A stretch of 14,190 nucleotides of DNA from DATKZH01 sp964475955 (lineage in GTDB: Bacteria; Planctomycetota; Planctomycetia; Pirellulales; Thermoguttaceae). Shown one piece after another: positions 1-5,723 of the stretch. The first letter of the stretch is position 1. Each line of letters begins with the position of its first letter. The notes under the pieces are model-generated. The model saw only the letters and a program-made list of their open reading frames with translations, was not told the origin of the DNA and searched no databases. Both the position numbers and the translations under genes were made by a program. Where the stretch lies: contig CAYYZY010000197.1 in the NCBI GenBank assembly GCA_964475955.1, forward strand, positions 1 through 14,190, read 5' to 3'.

Positions 1-352
1 CCGCCGAGCCCTTGATGTTCATCGTCGGCCCGCCGGAAGGCTGCCGGATGCAGGCGGCTACCTGCTTGTTCCGCTTGCCCATTCCCTGGAGGAGCCCCAT
101 GGTGGTGGTCGACTTGCCTTCACCCAAAGGGGTGGGCGTGATTGCGGTGACCTCGATGAACTTGCCGTCGGGCTTGTCCTTCAGTCGCTCGAGGACCTTC
201 ATGTAGTCGACCTTGGCCACGTAGTTGCCGTGCGGCAGGAGTTCCTCCCGGGGGAGCCCCAACTCGTCGGCAAGCTGGTAGCAGGTCTTCATCCGCGACT
301 CGGCTTCTTCGGCGATCTCCCAATCCGCGTGCTTGGTGGGGTCCAAAGCCAT
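1..352 (-). CDS. fhs: Formate-tetrahydrofolate ligase, 5' part (runs off the left edge)
   Basis: ATP-dependent cytosolic enzyme that joins formate to tetrahydrofolate to give 10-formyl-THF, feeding one-carbon metabolism. Only the first 117 residues are in the window. The P-loop TPLGEGKST (about residues 74-82) is the family's diagnostic nucleotide-binding motif, preceded by the typical EVTAITPT strand. The segment IRQPSGGPTMNIKGSA (about 102-117) matches the next conserved block of this family. The ATG at 352 is preceded by a strong ribosome binding site, GAGGAGGG, six bases upstream. The gene is divergent from the oxidoreductase at 821. The full enzyme is usually about 550-560 residues, so some 80% lies outside. 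The identification is confident; whether the rest is intact cannot be seen. Confidence 0.93.
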   Translation of the reverse strand, partial: MALDPTKHADWEIAEEAESRMKTCYQLADELGLPREELLPHGNYVAKVDYMKVLERLKDKPDGKFIEVTAITPTPLGEGKSTTTMGLLQGMGKRNKQVAACIRQPSGGPTMNIKGSA

Positions 353-581
353 AAAAGTCCCTCCTCGCCTCCGGGTAGTCTTGGTGCCAGATTCGGACGC
401 TTACGCTGCGCGTCGGAGAGGGAGAGCGCGGCGCGCGGCCGTACTCTCAGCGGGTTCCATGTCCTGCCGACGCGGGTCGAATTGCGGGATCAGCGGGTGT
501 TCGACCTCGGCCGAACGGCTAGCGGCCTTGGGGAATGCACCAAGCTAGGTCAACTGGCATGGACCCAGACGTTGGGCGACA

Positions 582-610
582 CGAGTACCACATCTGAAGA
601 TAGCTGTCAA
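582..610 (-). promoter_or_regulatory. Possible fhs promoter (weak)
   Basis: On the minus strand TTGACA (610-605) is followed after exactly 17 bases by TACTCG (587-582). The -35 is perfect, but the -10 matches consensus only at its first two positions. It would give a leader of more than 200 bases before the fhs start. Treat as a candidate only. Confidence 0.22.
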
Positions 611-726
611 TACGCCGGTCAACATTGGGTGACGCAGATTTCTCCCGCGCGAGCCCGAAGACCGTGCAGCCCCGAGGTCGAGGCGTCACCCGTCCTTCCC
701 GGGGCTCGCATTGCGACGGAGCCCGG

Positions 727-735
727 TGCTAGAAT
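727..735 (+). promoter_or_regulatory. Extended -10 promoter candidate for the oxidoreductase
   Basis: TG, one base, then TAGAAT (730-735) forms a textbook extended -10, which can work without a good -35. A TTGCGA at 711-716 is too close (13 bases) to serve as a standard -35. The predicted start near 742 leaves a leader of about 80 bases before the ATG at 821. Confidence 0.45.
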
Positions 736-820
736 GGCGCGCTTCCCGCCCGCCTCCGTGCGGATGCGACGAAAGATCGGTCCCTCCCAGAACACTTCCC
801 GGCAGACCAAGGAGCCTCCC

Positions 821-2152
821 ATGACCCGGCCGAACTCCACGCGACGCGATTTCCTCAAGCGATCCGCGGCCGCCGCCGGCGCGGTGCCCTATTTCTGGTC
901 CTCCGCCCGGGCGCAGGCCGAAGCGCCCAGCGACAAGCTCCGGGTGGGCGCGATCGGCTGCGGCGGGCGGGGCTCGGCCGTGGGGCACCAGGCCGGCGGG
1001 CGCGGCACGATGATCGCCTGCTGCGACGTCGACAGCGAGCGGGCCGCCAAGTTCGCCAACCGGTACCAGAACCGCTGCCGGATCTACGGCGACTACCGCA
1101 AGCTGCTCGAGCGCGACGACATCGACGTGGTGACCATCGGCACCCCCGACCACTGGCACACGAAGATCGCCATCGAGGCGATGCGAGCCGGCAAGGACGT
1201 CTACTGCGAGAAGCCGCTCACCCTGACCATCGAGGAGAGCAGGCAGATCTGCCAGGTGACCGAACAGACCGGCCGCATCTTCCAGGTCGGCACGCAGCAG
1301 CGGAGCGAGTACAACCGCATGTTCCTCAAGGCGGCGGTCATGGCCCGAAGCGGGCGCCTGGGCAAAAAGCTGCACGCCCTCTCTTCGGTCGGCAAGGCCC
1401 AAAGCGGCGGACCGTTCCCCACGGCCGACCCGCCCGCGAATCTCAACTGGGACATGTGGCTCGGCCAGGCCCCCAAGGTGCCCTACTGCGAGAAGCGCAT
1501 GCACTACCAGTTCCGTTGGTGGTTCGAGTACTCCGGCGGCCAGGTGACCGACTGGGGCGTACACCACACCGACATCGCCATCTGGGCGCTTGGCGGGGAA
1601 GAGACCGGGCCCGTCGAGATCGAAGGCCAGGGCCAGTTGCCGCTGGGCAGCGAAGACGTGCTGGCCATGCTCCGCGGCGAGCGCCCCTCGGTGGAGCCCA
1701 ACAGCTACAACGTGGCCCGGGAGTTCGACTGCAACATGGCGCTTCCCAACGGCAACATGGTGCGGCTCTATAGCGGCTCGAACGAGCTGATCCTCGAGGG
1801 CGAGCTGGGCAAGATCCGCGTCAACCGCCGGGGCCTCACCGGCAAGCCGGTCGAGGAACTCTCCGAGGCCGACAAGAGGTGGCTCGACGAAGAGGTCCAG
1901 AAGCTCTACCGCGGCATGCCCCTCGAAGGCCACATGGCCAACTTCTTCCACTGCGTCAAGACCCGCAAGAAGCCGATCTCCGACGTCTGGACCCACACCA
2001 AGTCGGTCAACGCCTGCCACATGGCCAACCTCGCCATGCTCCTGGGGCGCAAGCTCCGCTGGGACCCCGAGAAGTACCAGTTCGTCGGCGACGACGACGC
2101 CAACGCCCTGATGAGCCGAAAGCAGCGCGAGCCGTACGGGATTGAGGTGTAG
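821..2152 (+). CDS. Tat-exported Gfo/Idh/MocA family oxidoreductase
   Basis: Putative NAD(P)-dependent sugar or cyclitol dehydrogenase of 443 residues; the substrate is unknown. The start at 821 is chosen because AAGGAG lies just upstream and the protein then begins with a twin-arginine signal, TRRDFLKRSAAAAG (residues 7-20), ending near ARAQA. The Rossmann fold follows: VGAIGCGGRG (42-51), the acidic turn CCDVD (67-71), and the family hallmark EKPLT (130-134). The C-terminal domain carries DWGVHHTD (244-251), matching the family's catalytic/substrate-site Asp and His region. A frame reaching back to 230 is open but lacks support. Planctomycetes encode many such Tat-exported paralogues, usually acting on sugars in the periplasm. 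It appears monocistronic. Confidence 0.93.
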   Translation: MTRPNSTRRDFLKRSAAAAGAVPYFWSSARAQAEAPSDKLRVGAIGCGGRGSAVGHQAGGRGTMIACCDVDSERAAKFANRYQNRCRIYGDYRKLLERDDIDVVTIGTPDHWHTKIAIEAMRAGKDVYCEKPLTLTIEESRQICQVTEQTGRIFQVGTQQRSEYNRMFLKAAVMARSGRLGKKLHALSSVGKAQSGGPFPTADPPANLNWDMWLGQAPKVPYCEKRMHYQFRWWFEYSGGQVTDWGVHHTDIAIWALGGEETGPVEIEGQGQLPLGSEDVLAMLRGERPSVEPNSYNVAREFDCNMALPNGNMVRLYSGSNELILEGELGKIRVNRRGLTGKPVEELSEADKRWLDEEVQKLYRGMPLEGHMANFFHCVKTRKKPISDVWTHTKSVNACHMANLAMLLGRKLRWDPEKYQFVGDDDANALMSRKQREPYGIEV

Positions 2153-2160
2153 GGGGGGGA

Positions 2161-2209
2161 GTGGTGAGTGGTGAGTGGTGAGGGTTGATTGGTGAGGGTT
2201 GATTGGTGA
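2161..2209. repeat. Heptanucleotide tandem repeat, seven units
   Basis: Three exact copies of GTGGTGA (2161-2181) are followed by two exact copies of the 14-mer GGGTTGATTGGTGA (2182-2209). The 14-mer itself reads as two related heptamers, so the tract is seven heptamers in a row. It lies nine bases after the oxidoreductase stop. It resembles in style the short tandemly repeated heptamers of cyanobacterial genomes, but its origin is unknown. Confidence 0.85.
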
Positions 2210-2223
2210 GGGCCATCATTCAT

Positions 2224-2248
2224 CGTTCCCACGCTTTCCATGGGAACG
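2224..2248. repeat. Palindromic hairpin, REP-like
   Basis: CGTTCCCA (2224-2231) and TGGGAACG (2241-2248) form perfect 8-base arms around a 9-base loop. Hairpins with GTTCCCA / TGGGAAC arms are common dispersed repeats in bacterial intergenic DNA, so this is probably one copy of such a family. Confidence 0.6.
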
Positions 2249-2300
2249 CACTACTTCGATGCTGCGCGTCGAGAGGCGAGGTCGGCACGTCCTTTGGAGT

Positions 2301-2322
2301 GCGGGGACTTGTCACCGCTTTT
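2301..2322 (+). terminator. Possible Rho-independent terminator for the oxidoreductase
   Basis: GCGGGGA and TCACCGC (2301-2318) can form a seven-pair stem with one G-A mismatch and a four-base loop, followed directly by TTTT (2319-2322). It lies 148 bases after the stop, so it may instead be a dispersed repeat that happens to end in T residues. Confidence 0.35.
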
Positions 2323-2512
2323 CTGAACGGCCGAAAGACGTGGCGAGGGACTTGCGCCCGCTTTTCGTCCTTGCTGTGCCTTGCGAAGGGACGGCGGCCC
2401 CGGACGGGTGGGCGGCTTGGGCCAAGCGGAAGACGCGAAGCGTCGTAACGAGGGAAGAGCGGCGCAACGAGGGAAAGGAAGCAAGCGGCGACGAGGCGCC
2501 GCACTCCAGATG

Positions 2513-3667
2513 TCACGGGCGGTCGGGCGACCAGAGGGGGGCTTCGCGAAGGTTGGATCGCGATGAAGACTCCGACCGCGGACGGGATCGCGACGCCGGA
2601 GCGGGGGCCGAGGCAGCCGGACGCGGCAGGCGCGCGGTCTGAGGTGCCTCCTCCGGCGCGGGCTCGGCCGAGGGCGAGGGCCTGCTCTGCCACTCGGCGG
2701 AGGGGGCCGGCTCGCGGTTCGACCGGGCCGTGGGCGTCGCCGTCGGGGGCATGCTCCGCTGCGCCTCGAGCGTGGGGACCTCGACCTCGATGCTCGTATC
2801 GTCCTCAAGCTTGCGCCCGTCGTCGGTCAGGTAGCGCACGAACATGTGCAGTCGGCTGTGGATCGGGACGGCACGCGGCCATTCCAGCTCCAGATGAACT
2901 CCCTCCGAAAGCGGGGTTTTGCGGTACCGCTCGGCGATCTCCTCGGCCGAGAGGTCCCACCGGGCCACCCGGGCGTCGTCGCCCGGCATGGCCGGATCGA
3001 GCACGACCACGGAGACGGGGGCGGCGGCCGGCACGAGCCGGCCATCGGCGTTGCGCGGCTCGATGACCGTGATGACCCCTTCGTGGCCGGCCCTTCGGTC
3101 GAGGTCCAGGCCGCCGGTGAGTCGATCGTCGAGCGTGATCTCGGCGACCTGGGCATTGTCGGCCTCGCAGGCGACCGGATCGCCAGCCGTGAGCCGGCCG
3201 ACCGGATCGCCGATCTCTGCCCGGGGGGCGGACATCCGGTCCCTCGCCTCCTCCTCGGGCGGGGGCGGCAGGGAATCGCTGGGCGACGAGGCCGGCTCGC
3301 GGGAGAACTTCTGGAGGAACTCGTCGGCCGAGAGCGAGGCCGAGGGCATCTCGATTTCGGGCGTTGGCACGTCGTCGGGCAAGTCGGGAGATTCGGGCTC
3401 GGGCACCTCGGGCGGGAAGATCGGCTCGGGCGAAGCGGGCGCGCGGTCCGGGGCCGAGGGGCCGCGTTCGTCCTCGGCATCTTCCAGTCGCTCGCGGAGC
3501 CGGGCGTTCTCCTTGCGGGCGTCTTCCACCATGGCGGCCAGCTCGTAGATCTGCATCTCGAGATTGCGGTTCTCCTGCTCCAGCAGGGTGACCGCCCGAG
3601 GCGCAGCGCGGCACCCGAACATCGCCAGGCAAGCGACTCCGAAGACGGCAAACGGCCACGATTTCAT
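2513..3667 (-). CDS. Putative coiled-coil lipoprotein with proline-rich linker, unknown function
   Basis: No family recognised. The 384-residue product begins with a short hydrophobic signal and LAMFGC, a passable lipobox with Cys19 as the lipidation site. Residues about 25-66 (LEQENRNLEMQIYELAAM onward) have heptad spacing typical of a short coiled coil. A Pro/Glu-rich linker follows (about 70-145), then a compact part (about 170-300) with alternating beta-strand-like stretches such as GVITVIEPR and VSVVVLDP. The last 80 residues are Pro/Ser/Arg-rich and look disordered, ending in PLWSPDRP. The ATG at 3667 has GAGGGT five bases upstream. It lies downstream of clpP2 on the same strand but 398 bases away, so co-transcription is uncertain. 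Most likely anchored in an envelope membrane, with the coiled coil driving oligomerisation. Confidence 0.75.
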   Translation of the reverse strand: MKSWPFAVFGVACLAMFGCRAAPRAVTLLEQENRNLEMQIYELAAMVEDARKENARLRERLEDAEDERGPSAPDRAPASPEPIFPPEVPEPESPDLPDDVPTPEIEMPSASLSADEFLQKFSREPASSPSDSLPPPPEEEARDRMSAPRAEIGDPVGRLTAGDPVACEADNAQVAEITLDDRLTGGLDLDRRAGHEGVITVIEPRNADGRLVPAAAPVSVVVLDPAMPGDDARVARWDLSAEEIAERYRKTPLSEGVHLELEWPRAVPIHSRLHMFVRYLTDDGRKLEDDTSIEVEVPTLEAQRSMPPTATPTARSNREPAPSAEWQSRPSPSAEPAPEEAPQTARLPRPAASAPAPASRSRPRSESSSRSNLREAPLWSPDRP

Positions 3668-3700
3668 GTTACCCTCGCACCAGAGAGGGATGCCGAGCGG

Positions 3701-3716
3701 GACCGCTCAAGCGGTC
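3701..3716. promoter_or_regulatory. Palindrome upstream of the lipoprotein gene, possible operator
   Basis: GACCGCT, a central CA, then AGCGGTC: perfect 7-base arms, 34-49 bases upstream of the lipoprotein ATG. The short central spacer fits a dimeric repressor site better than an RNA hairpin. No promoter hexamers were convincingly seen beside it. Confidence 0.3.
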
Positions 3717-3821
3717 GCGCCGCAAAGGACCCGAAGGAGGCGGAAGCCCGGGGCGCACGACGAGGGAGAATCGACAGCGGAGGAGATTCGCGACAAGCAC
3801 CAGGGATTCCGTTCTCCTATC

Positions 3822-3836
3822 GCGGCCGTGGGCCGC
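3822..3836. repeat. Short GC hairpin
   Basis: GCGGCC (3822-3827) and GGCCGC (3831-3836) flank a 3-base loop. There is no T run on either side, so terminator function is doubtful. Confidence 0.35.
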
Positions 3837-3843
3837 AACCAAG

Positions 3844-3870
3844 GTAAGACGGAATGGCATTCCGTCCTAC
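3844..3870. repeat. Palindromic repeat around GACGGAATG
   Basis: GACGGAATG and CATTCCGTC (3848-3866) are perfect arms around one central base. Pairing extends to 3844-3870 with a single mismatch, giving 13-base arms. The near-absent loop suggests a dispersed palindromic repeat. Confidence 0.6.
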
Positions 3871-3876
3871 ACACAT

Positions 3877-3893
3877 GCGCGCATCATGCGCGC
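3877..3893. repeat. Palindrome GCGCGCAT / ATGCGCGC
   Basis: Perfect 8-base arms around a single C. ATGCGCGC also occurs as a direct repeat at 3875-3882 and 3886-3893. It sits six bases after the neighbouring palindrome, so the two may be one composite repeat. Confidence 0.55.
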
Positions 3894-4065
3894 TTCCTGT
3901 CAGCGAAGACTATCGTGCCCCCCGGAAGCCGAAAGGGTCTGACGAAAGGCGAAACGGCGCCCTGAGGATTGGGAGGCATTGCCGGTCGACGGGCCCGAAG
4001 GCAGGGAGCCAGTTTGTCCTCTGTCAGGTGTTGTCGGGGCCGACGCGGCTGCGTGCGGCGTGTTG

Positions 4066-4656
4066 TCAGGTTTGCGCGACGTTTTCGACGACGTGATCGA
4101 TCAATCCGTATTCGAGGGCCTCGTCGGCCGACATGAAGCGATCGCGGTCGGTATCTCTTTCGATTTCTTCCAGGGGCCGGCCGGTGTGTTTGAGGAGGAT
4201 CTGGTTGAGCCGCTCCTTGATCTTGGAGAACTCCTTGGCGTGGATCATGATGTCTTCGGCGGAGCCTTCCATGCCGGCCAGCGGCTGGTGGATGAGGATG
4301 CGGGAGTTGGGAAGCGCGTTGCGTTTCCCGGCGGCGCCGGCGGCCAGCAGCACGGCCCCCATCGAGGCGCACTGGCCGACGCAGTAGGTGCCCACCTCGC
4401 AACTGATGAACTGCATGGTGTCGTAGATGGCCAAACCGGCGGTGACGCTTCCGCCCGGAGAGTTGACGTAGAGGTGGACGTCGGCCTTCGCGTCTTCCGA
4501 CTGGAGGAAGAGCATTTGGGCGACGATGGAGTTGGCCACGTCGTCGTTGATGCTGGAGCCGAGGAAGACGATGCGGTCCTTAAGGAGCCGGCTGTAGATG
4601 TCCATCGCCCGCTCTTCGCGGCCGCTCTTTTCGATCACGTAGGGGATCAAGGGCAT
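4066..4656 (-). CDS. clpP: ATP-dependent Clp protease proteolytic subunit ClpP2
   Basis: Serine peptidase subunit (family S14) that forms heptameric rings and degrades proteins fed by a Clp ATPase in the cytosol. At 196 residues it has normal length. The triad is complete: Ser98 in QCASMGAVLL, His123 in ILIHQP and Asp172 in DTDRDRFMSADEA. The oxyanion-strand motif NSPGGS (65-70) is canonical. The N-terminal PYVIEKSGREERAMDIYSRL matches the ring-pore and axial-loop region of typical ClpP. The ATG at 4656 is preceded by AGAGGA with about nine bases spacing. It follows clpP1 by 94 bases on the same strand and is probably co-transcribed with it. No clpX follows. Confidence 0.95.
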   Translation of the reverse strand: MPLIPYVIEKSGREERAMDIYSRLLKDRIVFLGSSINDDVANSIVAQMLFLQSEDAKADVHLYVNSPGGSVTAGLAIYDTMQFISCEVGTYCVGQCASMGAVLLAAGAAGKRNALPNSRILIHQPLAGMEGSAEDIMIHAKEFSKIKERLNQILLKHTGRPLEEIERDTDRDRFMSADEALEYGLIDHVVENVAQT

Positions 4657-4750
4657 GGGTAGGTTCCTCTGGATTTCCCAATCTTGCGAAGCGCGTGCAG
4701 GACGGTCGGTTCGTTCGAGCGGCCGTTCATCGCAATGCGGCGCCGGCCGG

Positions 4751-5380
4751 CTAGTCTTCCTCGTCTTCCTCGTCGAGCTTCTTGCCTTTGGTCAGGATGT
4801 CGTCGACCACGCCGTACTCTTTCGCCTCCTCGGCGGTCATGTAGAAGTCGCGATCGGTGTCTTTGGCGATCCGCTCGAAGGGCTGGTTGGTGTGCTGCGA
4901 CAGGATGTGGTTGAGCGTTTCCCGCGTCTTGAGGATTTCCTGGGCCTGGATCTCGATGTCGGAGACCTGGCCGCCCACCTGGCCGTAGGGCTGGTGGAGC
5001 ATCACCTTGGCGTGGGGCAGCGCGAACCGTTTCTCCTTGGTCCCGCCGGCCAGCAGCACGGCCCCGCCGCTGGCCGCCAAACCCACGCAGTAGGTGGCCA
5101 CGGGGCAACTGAGGATCTGCATCGTGTCGTAGATGGCCAACGTGGCGCTGACGCTGCCGCCCAGCGAGTTGATGTAGAAATGGATCTCCTTGCGGCGGTT
5201 CTCGCTCTGCAAGTAGAGCAGTTTCATCACCAACTCGTTGGCGTTGGCGTCGTGAATCACCCCCTGGAGGAGGATGATCCGGTTCTCCAAGAGCAGATCG
5301 CCCAGGGTCAACTGGCGCTGGCGCTGATACTCCCGGTAGTTCAGAAGCGGGTCAACCGGCGTCGACGGGGAAGCACACAT
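4751..5380 (-). CDS. clpP: ATP-dependent Clp protease proteolytic subunit ClpP1, divergent
   Basis: Second ClpP paralogue, 209 residues. The triad is present: Ser104 in LAASGGAVLL, His129 in KVMLHQP and Asp178 in DTDRDFYMTAEEAKEYG. Unlike its neighbour, the strand motif near the active site reads NSLGGS (71-76), replacing the usual Pro with Leu. The tail is strongly acidic (LDEEDEED). The N-terminus lacks the usual PYVIE start and has PLLNYREYQRQRQLTLGDLL instead. It could form mixed rings with ClpP2, as paired ClpPs do in several bacteria; this is inference. The start at 5380 lacks a strong ribosome binding site and is the least certain point. Confidence 0.93.
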   Translation of the reverse strand: MCASPSTPVDPLLNYREYQRQRQLTLGDLLLENRIILLQGVIHDANANELVMKLLYLQSENRRKEIHFYINSLGGSVSATLAIYDTMQILSCPVATYCVGLAASGGAVLLAGGTKEKRFALPHAKVMLHQPYGQVGGQVSDIEIQAQEILKTRETLNHILSQHTNQPFERIAKDTDRDFYMTAEEAKEYGVVDDILTKGKKLDEEDEED

Positions 5381-5723
5381 GATGCGAAGGACCTAGTTTC
5401 TTGGTTTTCCTGAACGCGTCCAGGTGAGTCAGGTTTCCGACAGACCGCACGTTGGTCGAAGGCGAAACAACTCAAGGGCCGTCGAGGGGCACCTAGGGTC
5501 GGGAGACGACCGGACCCCAAACGGCAACCGGCGAGGAGGGCCGCCCCGCCGGGAAGAGGACGCGGCGAAGAGCCCGTCGCCCCCGGGGCCAAATCGGATC
5601 GAGCCGCTCCACGCTGCCGACTCTGCGTTTGGGGGGCGCGCCGCTTGCGGCCGGCGGCAACTCCTCCGTGAGGACCCGGCTCCCGGCGCCCCGCGCAGCA
5701 GCCCGCGGAGAGCCGCTGCCACG
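5381..5723. other. Spacer between tig and clpP1
   Basis: A 343-base gap on the transcribed path from tig to clpP1. I see a small dyad, GCCGC-TT-GCGGC (5640-5651), but no convincing promoter for clpP1, no terminator with a T run, and no supported gene. The length leaves room for a clpP1 promoter that cannot be recognised by eye. Confidence 0.45.

Larger units (their letters stand above)
353..820. other. Divergent intergenic region between fhs and the oxidoreductase
   Basis: A 468-base spacer between two divergent genes that should hold both promoters. Open frames cross it, but none has a ribosome binding site or recognisable protein. On the plus side there is an extended -10 at 727-735. On the minus side there is a perfect -35 hexamer at 605-610 with a poor -10. 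No RNA gene or clear riboswitch fold was recognised. Confidence 0.5.
2153..2512. other. Convergent intergenic region with heptamer repeat and hairpins
   Basis: A 360-base gap between two convergent genes. It begins with a G8 run overlapping the upstream stop codon, then a heptanucleotide tandem repeat (2161-2209), a hairpin (2224-2248) and a second hairpin followed by four T (2301-2322). From about 2330 to 2512 I see only GC-rich sequence without a supported gene. Confidence 0.6.
3668..4065. other. Intergenic region between clpP2 and the lipoprotein gene, with palindromes
   Basis: A 398-base gap between two genes on the minus strand. It holds four dyads: a 16-base palindrome close to the lipoprotein start (3701-3716), a GC hairpin (3822-3836), and two adjacent palindromes (3844-3870 and 3877-3893). 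The part from 3894 to 4065 has no feature I can support. Short frames crossing it have no ribosome binding site or recognisable domain. Confidence 0.5.

Noticed and set aside
230..820. Upstream extension of the oxidoreductase frame
   Set aside because: No ribosome binding site, overlaps fhs, and would bury the Tat signal inside the protein.
686..2020. 444-residue frame on the minus strand
   Set aside because: It is antisense to the oxidoreductase, which has a signal, motifs and ribosome binding site. Long antisense frames are expected at this GC content.
3808..3840. Promoter candidate for the lipoprotein gene (TTGGTT, 17 bases, TAGGAG on the minus strand)
   Set aside because: Only three of six matches in each hexamer and it overlaps a GC hairpin.
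2846..3847. 333-residue plus-strand frame
   Set aside because: Antisense to the lipoprotein gene and runs into repeat DNA. The lipoprotein frame has a signal, lipobox and ribosome binding site.
3854..4096. 80-residue plus-strand frame in the clpP2-lipoprotein gap
   Set aside because: Starts inside a palindrome, has no ribosome binding site and overlaps the clpP2 end; no recognisable domain.
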